The position numbers and the translations under genes are program-made. From NCBI GenBank assembly GCA_028753945.1, contig JAPNXP010000014.1, forward strand, positions 2,356,001 through 2,420,000: a stretch of 64,000 bases of DNA, written 5' to 3'. This DNA comes from Hexactinellida sp. DTS-2022 (lineage: Eukaryota; Porifera; Hexactinellida). Under the pieces are notes generated by a model. The model searched no databases. It worked only from the letters and a program-made list of their open reading frames with translations, and was not told the DNA's origin. Positions 10,175 to 21,936 of this stretch are shown piece by piece; position 1 is the first letter of the stretch; each line of letters starts with the position of its first letter.

Positions 10175-11134
10175 CTTGTGGCTTTACATAGTATGTGCTG
10201 TCCTCCTTTCTACAGATGGATCCCTTGGAACACCATTTCGGTCTATACCGTATGATGTCGGTTTCTAATTATCACATCTATCTTCAAATCCTTGAACCGA
10301 GCTTCGACCTAAAGATTCTAGCATAATGAAACATATTTACTGACCAACAAGACACTTCCTTTCAATCTATTCAGTCATTTGTTAAGTCATTTTCTTCTCC
10401 GTATAACGCATTCCACTACTGATGGTGAGTTCAATTTGGAGCCATTTCTTGATGAGATTAATGATCTATCAACAATTGATTGTGGTTCACAGTTGCTTCA
10501 ATCATTAGCCTTTATTGCAGGCTATACTGTCCATCAGTATCCGAAACAAACAAAACCGTGTCATGTCTGTCTACATATGCTAACAGTTGATAAATAATTT
10601 CTCAGTTGATAAATAATTTCTCCTGGACTCTCAGTATAAACTTCTGCAGCTAACGGACCGTGGCGGACTTAAATGTCCATCTGAGCCAGTTTTAAATTCC
10701 ATATTTGTTATATGGAAGACCTTTAGTGCCATCGAAAACAATAAAGAGCTGTTGGCGAAGCTTGTAAGTGGACATTCTAGAAAAATAATATTTGAACTCG
10801 CGTTGCTGTATTTGGAAGATAGTGATAATCGTGATCCAAGTATTTGGAAGTCTACTTGTATTAGCTGTGGTGTGTTTAGTTGGAACAGATTATCGAAGCT
10901 AGTCTTTACCGCAGCGAATTGCTTTCTTGCAAACAAAATTAAGAATTATAACTCTCTGGTCTAAAAAAGTATAGAAAGCGTAAATTTAAGAAATTCTCAT
11001 AATTATGTGTCTACTTATTTGTATTTACCATGATTTGTATTACTCTGTTTATTCTTATTTCTATTATGTAGTTAAGTGTGTCGTGTGTCACTGCTAGAGC
11101 CAGAGAGAGAAAGGAAAGAAAGCAAATAATGGGA

Positions 11135-11230
11135 AACGGACACTTCGTTCCTTGGACACTTCGTCCTCGGACATTTCGTACCGGACACTTCGTCCACGGA
11201 CTTTTCGTCCCTTGGACACTTCGTCCCCGG
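11135..11230. repeat. Array of GGACACTTCGTCC-like words, MULE terminal region
   Basis: Seven or so degenerate copies of GGACACTTCGTYC occur with a 13-16 bp period. Comparable arrays of other words flank the MULE genes at 39518 and 46737. This is probably the 3' terminal repeat of the element whose coding remnant lies at 11500-12135. Confidence 0.6.
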
Positions 11231-11499
11231 AAATTTCTAATATGAAAAATAGTACAGTAATAGAATGATAATTTATTGTGTTGCAGTAAAATAATATAAT
11301 ATGCGTACTATTACGTAGTATTATAATTAAGAGTAGGAATATGATGTGAGATTAGAATTCGAAATTATGTGCTATTCCTCTTAAAAATGTAAGAATTTCT
11401 CTATTATGATAATCTTCAACCAGTGTCAAGATTCGTGTATTTCTTGATTCACTGCGTTTGATGTTTTTGAAAGTTCTCCCGTTTCCCATTTAACTAGAG

Positions 11500-12135
11500 T
11501 GGCCTCCTTTAGTGATTGCTCACGCTGCAGATGATTAAAAGTTTAATAAAACCTGGATGTGAACAATTAATTCCTGATGCAAAGCCGTTATGTCAGCCTT
11601 CTATTGAATTGTTGGTTCGGAATAGTTTAGATCTCACTCGAGTATGCATATTCCAAATTCGAATTGGAAAGGGTGGTACTCGTCTGCTTTGATTTGCAAG
11701 TATCTTACAAATATAATTGGCCTCAAAATATTCAGCAATCTCTTAAGCTGATTGCGGAAAGTCACCCATTAGTATTGTAAAACAGTCGATAACATCATGC
11801 TCAGGTACAAAAGCTAGACTTGGTATCATTTTCATCCTGATTGCAAACTCTTGATCTTGGAGATATTGGATTGTCAGCCCTTTGGACTGAATTTGACGAT
11901 AAATACTTTGCTTCAAATGAAAAAAACATCCAGAAACAACAGCTATGAAATTTTCTTCTAAGGAGTTAAGTGAAGCTTTTTCAAAATCTACCATAATATG
12001 TGACGGATTTAAGCCAGGTTCGATTTCTATCAATTTTTAGAATATGTTGTCGTATGTTGCTTGGCGCTTATTTGTCATCAGTGCATAGAAGACACAGGGG
12101 ATGATGTATCCGTCTTTCTCACAATGAATTGTGTA
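11500..12135 (-). pseudogene. MULE transposase fragment (copy M3)
   Basis: On the minus strand the reading begins with KLYTIHCEKDGYIIPC. It continues through IMVDFEKASLNSLEENF (MULE catalytic-core Asp segment), GCFFHLKQSIYRQIQ, KMIPSLAFVPEHDVIDCF and, after a stop near 11746, IAEYFEANYI, RRVPPFPIRIWNMHTR and RTNNSIEG-stop-HNGF near 11600. The order and motifs match M1 (39793-41640). Two stops, at the QSA position and in place of the Trp of EGWHN, and the missing N-terminal finger make it a remnant. In MULEs of this type the N terminus is a FLYWCH-like finger, absent here. Confidence 0.7.
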
Positions 12136-12236
12136 TAATTTTTAAAAATTGACAGGGTACAACTTTAAAACTTTTTGTTCGTCTTAACCGGAAATTCGTA
12201 TTAACCGTGTTCGTACTAACGAGGTTCTACTGTATG
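12136..12236. repeat. Remnant of a mariner-type MITE end
   Basis: The segment ends in GTACTAACGAGGTTCTACTGTA, which read inverted (TACAGTAGAACCTCG) is a common Tc1/mariner-type terminus. Related words occur at 55453 and around 56612-57700. There is no second end or duplication. Confidence 0.4.
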
Positions 12237-12596
12237 CTCATTTCGAATTCGCTAGTAGCAAACTCTATTATATATATTGTTGACGTTTACATTAGGTAAA
12301 TAAATGGTTTGATTCAGAATGAACCTCTTTACTATCTTACGATTGTTATAAAATGGGCGAACAAGTATTCTGATATCAAATTTAAAGTGTACGGATATAT
12401 GATGTGAATATTTATTGTTATTGTTCATAAATAGTTATAAAAATGGATTAAAATTTATATGATATGGAGGGCAAAGGGTATTATAGGTAAATGCATATAG
12501 TAGAAAGACTTTGTCAACTAGGAATTGATAAATAATTATTGCATGATGTGGTGAAGTCGAAATTAAATAATGATATATAACACATACAGCACCCGG

Positions 12597-13035
12597 GCAG
12601 AAGTATTCGACCACCCAACATTTTTCCTTAGAAAATAGCACGATAGTAGGCCTAATAATATCGTTCAATGTATTACATATTGCTATTTTGAATTCAAATT
12701 CGTATTCTACGCATTAGAATTACCCATTGTAGATGCTTTCAAATTGATTACATATTAATTCGGTAGAAAATTATCATCAAATGGCAACATGTGCCACGTG
12801 TTCCCATCTCCACCATAGTGGAAATTTGGGAAAAGTGGTGCATAGTGGCACACTGACAGGATGATAATTTTTAACCAAATCAAAAGGGGATTGAATTGAA
12901 AGCTTCTACAATTGTTGATTCGAATGCGCAGAATACGAATTTGTAATCGAAATAGCAATATCTCATATAATTTGAATACACTATCTTCCATTGTTCAACC
13001 TACTATAGTACTAATTTCAATGGGAAAATGTTGGA
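12597..13035. mobile_element. TA-flanked MITE, family T1 (copy a), right end eroded
   Basis: The left end is CAGCACCCGGGCAGAAGT, followed by the same ATTCGACCACCCAACATTT word as T1b (40252-40736). The right side keeps the inverse TTTCAATGGGAAAATGTTGG but the last ~25 bp are lost. The preceding TA suggests a mariner-type target. Confidence 0.65.
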
Positions 13036-13592
13036 CATAACAAAATGAGCATAGCATTGATGCTCCCTGGTAATGCGGTTCCCAGTGTACAAAAATAAAC
13101 TACAAAGGAATATAGGTGACTGGTTAAATAAGTTACCACTATATTACTCAAACTATGAAATTAAACAGTATTACAGTGAACTCCAAGTCGGCTTTATAAC
13201 GAAATTCAATGGTCCGGACATCCTTATATTCGACTAGACTATAGTCAAATATATCGATATAATGAAATTCTGTTTTTGGCGAAGATATTTATTTGTAGAT
13301 AATCTGAAGTTGTTTGATAAGTCTTGTAATTCGTGTTCAGCATTGATACAACAGGTTAATAGTGATCGAAGTAGTTTTGGATATAAAGGATGGCTGTAGG
13401 GTTATCTGAGGCTCTGTGCAAACTCCAACGCACTTCGCGAATTATTGAGTCTTTCGTTCTATAGACGTTATTGGCAACGTAGACATTGGCATCAAGAATA
13501 GCAGAAGCAGCATAAATTTCCACATCTGTTCCCCAAACTGATTCATGATTCATAAGTACTTGTGTGGTAAGGTATCTACACTGTGTCATTTG

Positions 13593-14737
13593 CACAGTGG
13601 TTTCGAAGCAAAGAATAGCAAAAAAATTGATTTCATTTTGAATGGTTTCAACTTTCAACTCCTTTTGGATTGGTTAAATGACTCTAATTTCAAATTGCTA
13701 ATCAATTGAGTGCCTACAAGTGATAAAATTCTTGCTTCAATTATGCATTAAATTTAGTCAAGATTGCGGTTTCGGTAATTCTAATATTAGACTCATTTCT
13801 AGTTAGTGCTAGTTCATTTTGGAATTATCTAATAAGCTGCATTCAACTTTTTTATATATAATTCGAATATGCTAAATATAATTCACTTGTTTTGAATACT
13901 CTATCTTCAACACATTAATTTAAATTCAATTTTATTTCTGGTACTTCAACACAAGTGTAGTATTATTTAAAAAAATTTGAAGTAACCGCAAAATTAAACA
14001 CCAAAAAACACCACTGAGAAATTAATACTTGTTATGCAGAACAGCATGTAGAAACATATATTAAAATGACAAACCCCGAAACAGTGCGCAACTTTGAAAA
14101 TTTTAGCGAATTCCATTGTCTCTTTGTGTTGCTATGAAAATGCTAAAAATAATTATTCGCTACTATTCAGTAGTACATCTTATTGGTTACCAAAATGTAT
14201 GTAAATATTGTATATTAAGAACAACTGAGCACTTTAGTACAATTTCATCAATGAGAGCAGCGAATTATGAACTCATATTGGGATTTTGATATTGAAGGAA
14301 GTTAGTTTTGCACAATTCGGAGGTTATTTAGAGTAATGCACAAGTGACAGCTATGCTAGAAAAAGTTATCTAGGGTTTATATGAGTTCTAATACACATTA
14401 TAATTACATTCAGTAACCATCTACCCCCCTTTACATGAGTGTACAAATCCTTATATCCTTTGGGAACTGGACTTTTACGAAATATTCCCCATGTTCAAGA
14501 TATTTGAACAATAACTGTGGGTGAGTATTAAAAGATTGTTAACAAACCAAAAAAATTTGTGTTTCATTGATTTACAACAAATCGCCCAGAACTAAGCTTA
14601 AAAGAGTTGATACATCATTTTTGATGATGCCATTCAATTCGCAGCTATCAATAACCCATATGCATTTAATACATTTCATATGTCTATCTGCAACCAGGAT
14701 ACCTATTCTTTACTAACTCCCATTTTAAACCACTGTG
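13593..14737. mobile_element. R2: non-autonomous RAG/Transib-like element
   Basis: The ends are CACAGTGGTTT (13593) and its inverse (ending 14737), with a perfect 5-bp duplication ATTTG (13588-13592 and 14738-14742). It is 1145 bp with no plausible ORF. Its right ~330 bp are homologous to the right part of R3, so they are one family. It sits in exon 3 of the OTU gene. Deleting it with one ATTTG restores the uninterrupted reading TKQ-MTQCRY, which independently confirms the borders. Confidence 0.85.
14699..14737 (-). other. RSS-like 3' end of R2 (heptamer, 23-bp spacer, 9-mer)
   Basis: Minus strand: CACAGTG, 23 bp, AATAGGTAT. The spacer differs from R1 at most positions while the heptamer and 9-mer agree. 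Confidence 0.7.
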
Positions 14738-15569
14738 ATTTGTTTGGTTTTAAAATACCATCCTAGTTTCCTTGTTCCTTCACTGGCGATAAAGCGAGAT
14801 ATGATACAACGAAGATGTAGCTGGCTGTTTTTACTCCCAGTGACTAATTTGGATTGGCATCGAAATAGATAATTACCATCTCCTTCCATATGATCCGCTT
14901 TTCAGGGTTCAAACTCGCTAAGTGACTTCCCAACGCTATTATATGGTTGTCTGCAAACTGATTTAAATGATATCCCCAACATATCGCATTTACTACGCTG
15001 CCAATTTTCATCTGTCACATTGATTATTGGGTCCATAGGTGTGTCTGTCGTATGGATTACTGTACTGGGAGGAACTGCGTCGTAAAATGATTCCCATAGC
15101 ATTGTATTTGATACTGCCTAAGAAGATTAATTCGTTTTACAATTTAATATAATAAATTTATAATGATTTAGCCTGCTTTGAAGGTATATACTGAACAAAC
15201 ATACTAATTTTGATTGAATTAACTTGCATGAGTGTATTTTTAGATTATTTTAACTTACCACGAAATACACCACTTTGTGTGTGTATCTAGCACTTTGGGT
15301 ATCTGTATAGCTGGAGTAGAGATATGTTGTCCATCCGAGTGTTACTAATCTCCATAATATCTCTCTTCTACAATAAATGGATAAAATGATGATTTGTAGT
15401 TATCGTATGAATTATTGTTAACTTACGACTTGCTCTTCTTTTCCACCATCCAAATACTCGAATGGGAGTGTAGTCGTGTGCTTTGTATAACTTGTTGTGC
15501 AACTCTTCATGTAGAGTCATGAAGGCCCACGTATATTCTGCTTTTAGAATTCCTACAAATGACAAATTT

Positions 15570-16399
15570 ATATAAAAATATTACTGGATGTTACAAATAT
15601 TCTGGATTGACGTCAATTGAAGGTGTAAAGCTAAAATAACAATGAGTGTCAATAAAGTTAACACTCAATGAATTAGACAGTAAATGTTAGAACGGAACCT
15701 TACTTTTAAGTTATGAAGGTATTGAAATATGGATTCCGTAGTAAATCCGAAGAGAATATTTTCCCTAAATTGTCATTGTCGTCCACTCACTCCACTGTGC
15801 TTTCAATTTAGATATTTATTTGATGAATCGATTCTTTTCCTCTCAATCTTTGATTCAGTTGTTGTACTATTTGTACATGAGAATCTCTGTTTAAACAGAT
15901 TGTGTCTATTTCATCCACTGTAGACCAGAGATCAACTGTTTGTTTGTTTCATAAACTGTCTGTCCATGTTGCGAACCTCTTTGATTGTGTTGAACCGTTT
16001 GCTCATGACTGACTAATAGTGTCAGTGATTTAAATCAGCTTCTGTCCCACATTCCTGCCGGACAAAACCTGACACATTCTAAGTCAAACAATAAATATTA
16101 TAAGACATACTCATTTGCTAGAAACAAACCTAATTTAGTCATGAATCCGTAAACTTATTAGAGACTAGTGTATATTTGGAGGAATAATTTATGGATGATA
16201 ATATTCTTATTGATAATAACAAGGATAGTAAACTTTAAGGCAAAAATCCCCTTTCGGCAAACAATTTATAAATACAGTATTACAAAAATTTCAAATCTTG
16301 GATCAACAGTAATTCTGGAAAAAAATGCTGATTCAAATACTTGTTATAATCCTGAGCCTATAGAATAATTGTTAACATACTACAAACCTATTTTACGTT
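15570..16399. other. Non-coding AT-rich stretch upstream of the OTU exons
   Basis: A possible splice donor (AAAAGTAAGG, minus strand, near 15705) hints at a further upstream OTU-gene exon between 15710 and 15920, but no frame there can be recognised. The rest shows nothing. Confidence 0.3.
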
Positions 16400-16663
16400 A
16401 TGGAGTTGAATCATATCTTTAGTAACGTGATTGTAGAGAATTGGATACGTTTTGTTAAGTTAAATATTTTGGATTCCAAAATTACTTTGAGGCCTGGAGA
16501 TTTGATACAATTGTTGTATCCTGGTATAGTAAAATGGTTATCAGCATTTCAATTTGCCTTTCACCTCAGAGCGAGTAAGATATTGTATGGTCACAAAAGA
16601 GTAAGAAATAGTTTGGAAGTTCAAAGAGCTGAAGAGTGGTCAAGAAAAAAGTATATCATATGA
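16400..16663 (+). other. Unrecognised 87-codon ORF
   Basis: An ATG-started frame has mixed composition and a basic C-terminal third (GHKRVRNSLEVQRAEEWSRK). It resembles no family I know, and no splice signals or second exon are evident. It lies between the OTU gene and the end of the P-like gene C. It may be chance or a transposon remnant. Confidence 0.2.
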
Positions 16664-19212
16664 ACCTAAATCATACCGTGACCTTCGTTATATAAGGCCT
16701 TACTACTGAGTAGATTTTGCTGGACCATGGACTACTTAAAGGCCATTGATTATATACTAACATATCTTTATCTCAATAGCTAGTATTGACAGACCTGAGA
16801 AATGCATTATAATTGTATAGACATTTTCTCATGGATATTTGAGGGAAATGAAAACCCTGGCCTGTATCGTTATTAATTTGAATATCTTTTGGAGAAGTCA
16901 AAAAATCATGGCAGACTGAACATTCAGAGGATTGTTTAAAATAAGAAAACACTGCATACCCGGCAATATAGTTAAGGCATTCAATTTGAGAGTTAACAAA
17001 TATAGGGTTAGTAATGTCAAGCAACTCATCTGTAAAATATTGTAAATCAATTTCTGAATGTCTTTCTACGACATTAGCATCTGCAAAACTTTTTAAATAT
17101 TCTTTAATACATATCGTATCGGTACCAGCTTGTTCAACATATAGAAACTTAAGAATGTTAGATAACTGAAGTTAACGATCACTTTCTAAAATTTGACAAT
17201 ATGATATGTTATAATGGGACCCAGACATTTGGCGATAAAGTCCTAAGTGATGTTCTAATCATTAGACGCATTAGTAACTAATGCGTCGTTTTGTATTCGG
17301 GATGTCAGCAAATATTCATAACCACGTTCTAAGGTTAATCTATTAATTAAGAATGGAAGAGCCATAGACAAGTGTCTCTAAACTGGTAAATGTTTGAGGT
17401 GTAAGCTTACCCCTGGTTGATGGAATAGCTCTCCAACAATCTAGCCATTTAACAACATTTTCCAAAAACACTAATCTTTCGTCGTTATAGTGGAGTGGGG
17501 CTAGATATGGATTATTGAAACGTATGTCTTTCCCGACCCAATTAACATTGAAGATGCTCCAGATATGATTTATGAAGTTGAGAAAATCAACAGTTTGAAG
17601 GGGGAGAAATTCTTAACTGAGTGCAAGGTTGATTTAGGGATTTAGATGATTCAATTGTATATTCATAAAACTTGGGATATATAAAAGTATTTTCAAAATC
17701 TTTTAAATTCAGCCAATTATTACGAATTTACTTGATAATATGAACAATATCAAAAAATAATAAAATATTACGATCTGGATTACAAGGATGTACAACCTCT
17801 GGATGTAATGTTTACCCGTCATCTGAAAATAACTTATAAAGGTTAACATTTTACGGATAGTTGTCAGTACAAATAGCTTCGACAAAGAGACCACAAGTCT
17901 CGATATCAAGAATAGCTTTGTTAATTATTGGATGTAAATAAGCAGCAGAAGAAGACCCCTAAGGAATGAGGCGCACGATGGTTGAAAACTTTCTCATTAA
18001 ACTTGAAACCATCAGTGAAAAGACGGTTGTTGCAGGATCTCTAGGATTACCAATTGCGCCTAAAATCCTACCTCCTTTTTATATAATACATCACTACGTA
18101 TATGAACTTAATCCATTTGAAGTATCACATGACATTCCCTGTCACTAAACTTAGAGTGTTTTTAATATGAAGCAAGTTTCGCTCATGTGGCAAAATTAAA
18201 CAACTAGATGACTGGATATTTCTATAACAAGCTGGTGATAATCCGTGAATTTTAAGTGAAAATACTTCAGTTAATATATCCACCCGCCGGTTATTTTTTG
18301 AATGGATCAAATTTGTCAGTTGTCCTACAATAAAATACAACAAAATTTTTATGGACTCAGTACAGGTGAATAGATTGTCAGTTACGTCTAGATCTAGTGT
18401 GTCACATTCAACGAGGTTAATTGCGTTTTGTAGCTCATTGATAGCTAATCTGACATAATTGTTTATCGAATGTTCAGTAGATGTGTGTTCACTATGAGTT
18501 GGTGTGGAAAAGTTATCTACCTCATAAAGTGAACTTTCAATTTGGCGGGTGTCATTAATTGGAATTCTTGAAATACAAATCGGATATTGTTAATGTCAAA
18601 TGCTTTGATAAACAAATCATGGTCAATTAAAACTGAACGTTCAATTATAGGTCCGGAATCAGTAATAAGAATTTTCAAAAAGTGCAAAGAATTGTCCTCG
18701 GAATGGTGAGAAATCCAACCGTTCCTGAGATCAATCTAATGCAACTTAGAAAGAAGGTCAGAAAATGAATGAATAAAAAACTTATCTACTGTTTCCTCGT
18801 TATCAGCTAAGCTCTGAGTGTAGGCAGTTTCCATCATCAATCGTTCCTCAGATAGGTAGGAAGGACAGCTAGGAAATATGCTTGGCACCGCACCTTTCTT
18901 TAGAGACACTCTATCGCGGGGAACAGTCATAGTTCGCTGTCCATCAAAATATTGGTGTGATCTCTCGACGTCTCCTTTTCTAAATGGTGTATGCATACCT
19001 AAATATAAAAATGAAATTGAGTCTATATAAGGATGTGAAATTTCCAATTGAATACCTTCATATGCTTGTTGGCTTCATAATCCTTCCTTGATCTAGGAAT
19101 GGCTCTGAACCATTGTTCGCGTAATCGCTCAACTTTAGGAAAATTGAAAGTTGAAGTAGAAGTATCTTCGCCTAAATAGTTCAACCTGCAGCCTGGGACA
19201 AGACGTACGTAC

Positions 19213-20375
19213 CACAGTGGGCCAATAGGGGGAAGTAGGAGTATTTTTCATACTCACGAATATAGGGCATATTATTATTATCGAATTAAGCATTGTCTAA
19301 AACCTAGAATGCGAAGTTTATCAAGTCCTATGACTTCAAAATTTTGAATACAGTGAGTCTGAATGAATGATGTGATATAATTGGAATTAGAGATTGAATA
19401 TTGCGGTTTCACAATCGGAAAGATTCTATTTATAAAGTCGCCCTGCATAGTATAATGACTGAAACTGAATAGGTATTTCATTTTCTAAGTATTCAAGCTT
19501 AATCTCATTGCTATAATGGGAATGCTTATGAATGCTATTCACGTAAAATTAGATATCTAATTTTACGGTTTTACTCCGGATCGGACACAAATATATTTGT
19601 CAATATAGTTGGAAATTATGTCTTGGGTGCTCTTGGGTAGGAGATTTTATGTTTTCTAATAGTAATTTATCATCTTAACTTTAGTTTAAGATAATTTTCA
19701 GGCCCGCACAAAGCCGCACAGTATATAATTTATTCAATTTGGTATTGGCCTCTAATGAATCTCGTAAAAATGAGTAAAAATAAAATAATTGATTGTAGTA
19801 CATTTTTTTATTATTTCAAATAACTGATGGTCTATAATAAGCAACGAAGAAGCATCTAATCATTTGAATACAAAATTAGCATTCAGCGCATCAACCTATG
19901 AACACATCCAGGCTTTTGAAACTCCGGTAAGTAACATTTATAAGATTCGGAGGGGATTTAATGAACTAGCTATTATTCCCAATATATGACAAAGCTATAA
20001 AAAACGATCTAAGGTCCCAAAGAGTAGTTGTACTTGCGATAATGACACTCAGTAACCATCTATCCTCTTTGTATCCAATGTAATATATTGTTTTCCAGGC
20101 ATTTGACTAGGCTTTCATTATTTTTTCCCATTGTTTAAGTTTTTTTATCAAATATCATGGGTGACTAATAAAAGATTGTTAACAAACCAAAATTTAGTTT
20201 TTCATAAAATTAGAACAAATTACCCAAAACTCAACTTTAGAGACTGCATACATAATTTTTGATGATGCCATTCAATTTCCTGCTATCAATAACCTATATG
20301 TCAATAATACTTCACAAGTGGCTATCTGCTAACAAAATGCCTATTTCCGCTAAACTGTCTTTTTGGCCCACTGTG
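19213..20375. mobile_element. R3: non-autonomous RAG/Transib-like element with an 8-bp junction insert
   Basis: The ends are CACAGTGGGCCAA (19213) and its inverse (ending 20375), 1163 bp apart with no ORF. The right flank is AAGAC (20376-20380). On the left the same AAGAC lies at 19200-19204, but separated from the heptamer by GTACGTAC. Removing the element, one AAGAC and the 8 bp restores the THAP start MSCLVPGCR, so AAGAC is the true duplication. The right third is homologous to R2. Confidence 0.8.
20337..20375 (-). other. RSS-like 3' end of R3 (heptamer, 23-bp spacer, 9-mer)
   Basis: Minus strand: CACAGTG, 23 bp, AATAGGCAT. Confidence 0.65.
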
Positions 20376-21020
20376 AAGACAGGACATCCAAATAGTCAAA
20401 ATAAGTGGTAGTAGGTGATATAGGTAGTGGGAATTGAAAGTTGCACTGAAAAGTGAACTTCTATGATATTCGTAAAATTTTGTATACAACAATTTTGAGT
20501 GGATATAAAAATTTAACAATTCAAAGGTGCAATTTGATTGAATCAATGATGGTGTATCTCTAAAAATAGGCCTTATTTATTTGGCATTTACATCGTACTA
20601 TATACATATCATCTCCTGACGGATGATTACTAAACTTATTATATCGTATTGACATAAATTTCTGAAATATTAGTAGAATATTGGAAAGCTTTAAAAACGT
20701 AAATGTGAGACATTAGAGGATGGATTCAGAAATATTATAGTCTAAGATGCTTTAAAAGGGTATAAGGGGTGGGGTTAATGAATCTCATATACAAATTTCC
20801 AATTAGCGAAGAAGAAATTGGAAAAACAAATTTTACTAAATCTAAGTAACTAACCAATCCCTGGTCCAAAAATTTATAAGTGCGCTATTGCCTTATGTAT
20901 AGAATGCTATGGTACTACCAAGCTTTCGCCCCCAAATACAGATTGGCAGATTTCTACGTAAGAAGTGGAAGGGAAAATTTCGCGAGGAGTTTCCGTACTC
21001 TTATAATGTTAATTATTTAT

Positions 21021-21402
21021 AGGGTTGTATCGAATATTCGAAATGTAATGAACGAACCTTTTTCTAAACGAACGAATATTCGAATATTCGTTCGTTTGGA
21101 TGACTAAGCATTAAATCAATTTCTAGAGACAAAATACATTGGAAAATTGGTTTTTGATAATGTTACAACTTACAATGGTAGAATAATAGTTACAATGTAT
21201 TATACACAAGTTAATAATCAGCTAGTTTAAGTGAGAATTTATATTTACGATATCTCTAACCCATACAATAGTCTTGTTGTTGTCCAAAATTAGTCAACGA
21301 ATATCTGTTTTAATCTAATATTCATCTAAACGAATATTCGTTTCATAACGAATATTCGTTCAATCATTTCGAACGAATATTCGGTATATCCGTTTCAGCC
21401 CT
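21021..21402. repeat. MITE built from CGAATATTCG palindromes
   Basis: The left end is AGGGTTGTATCGAATATTCG and the right end, inverted, is AGGGCTGAAACGGATATAC. At least seven CGAATATTCGTT-type words sit near the two ends around an unrelated core. The hAT-like termini are inferred, as no clean 8-bp duplication is visible. A related solo fragment lies at 25540-25610. Confidence 0.55.
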
Positions 21403-21784
21403 AGATTAAACTGATTCCACTTGCTTAAAATAATGTTAGATTTAATGTATCTATATTCTCCGTTAATGATTTATTAGTTGTTACATTAATTAATTAATAG
21501 TATTAACTCAATTTAATTTAATTAGCCCTATTTATTTATTGACACAACAAACATCTAAATAATAAAGTATACAATTTTTTAGTTTCCAATCATATTCCTT
21601 CACTTTTCGAAACCCTCCAGCTAAGTATTTGCTTGTCTTTCAATTTTCTGATTTCCTCTCTTTTTTTCGCACCATTTCTCTCAGCCTGCAATTCTCCTCT
21701 ATCATTCTCCAGGAATCCCCTGCACTTAAGAGTTGCCTAAATTGTCTAACTTCTAGCCACTCTGTTTGGCTACAAAACACAATA

Positions 21785-21936
21785 CAGTGGAGATGCTTTA
21801 TTTGTTATATTACTTATTTAGCAACCGCTTTTCGGGTCCCAAGCGTGATAATACTGTTAATTTCATTCCCTATTAGCAACCAGATATAGTGGCAAACCCG
21901 AGTTGCTAATAAAGCAACTCCAGTGTTACTCCACTG
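21785..21936. repeat. Short palindromic MITE-like repeat
   Basis: CAGTGGAGATGCTTTAT at the left is mirrored by CAGTGGAGTAACACTGGAG and TTGCTTTATTAGCAAC from the right. There is no certain target duplication. Confidence 0.4.

Larger units (their letters stand above)
6816..10965 (+). pseudogene. 3' half of P-element-like transposase (copy B), split by R1
   Basis: Upstream of R1 the frame reads SALTIQNKLRYPEYRKNTPE, then a segment ending NVNTPYKGTRLNDNF and LTFNDQRFLFLSRVV. After a shift it reads TSFRHACIALPQITNHLTQS, ending at 7114. Downstream of the target duplication the same frame continues with GFT, a stop, YVLSSFLQ and MDPLEHHFGLYRMMS (10216-10260). It then reaches SLAFIAGYTVHQYPKQTKPC with a CxxC (10500-10580) and LTDRGGLKCPSEPV (from about 10648), ending at 10965. 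DPLEHHFG-YR, the IAGY motif and the RGGL-PS motif are hallmarks of THAP9/P-type transposases. Internal stops and frameshifts show it is dead. It shares every block with copy C. Confidence 0.7.
13356..15552 (-). pseudogene. OTU-domain cysteine protease gene, three exons, split by R2
   Basis: Exons with GT-AG borders can be traced on the minus strand at 15552-15427, 15362-15259 and 15117-13356, with introns of 64 and 141 bp, in one continuous frame. Exon 3 reads CDMLGISFKSVCRQPYNSVG, a stop, then EGDGNYLFRCQSKLVTGS, LHLRCIISRFIASEGTRKLG and WYFKTKQ, where R2 interrupts. It resumes MTQCRYLTTQVLMNHES, WGTDVEIYAASAILDANVYV and YIQNYFDHY-stop. This is an OTU deubiquitinase fold. The catalytic Cys of the GDGNC motif is Tyr, while the C-terminal His is present. 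A TGA precedes the motif. OTU domains occur both in host genes and in some transposons, and I cannot tell which this was. The 5' end is not resolved. Confidence 0.7.
16773..20387 (-). pseudogene. P-element-like THAP transposase (copy C), near full-length, split by R3
   Basis: The start at 20387 reads MSCL, interrupted by R3, then VPGCRLNYLGEDTSTSTFNF and WFRAIPRSRKDYEANKHM: a THAP finger with CxxxxC intact. A ~60 bp intron (minus-strand GTATTC to TTTAG, around 19045-18990) precedes GDVERSHQYFDGQ and KKGAVPSIFP (THAP motif). Onward come HSEDNSLHFLKILITDSGPI, LSPACYRNIQSSSCLILPHE, GAIGNPRDPATTVFSLMVSS, HPCNPDRNILLFFDIVHIIK, LHYNDERLVFLENVVKWLDC, LEHHLGLYRQMSGSHYNIS (about 17245) and ECLNYIAGYAVFSYFKQSSE with CxxC. 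The block order is that of THAP9/P transposases. Many stops are present. It is the best template for reading fragments A and B. Confidence 0.75.
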
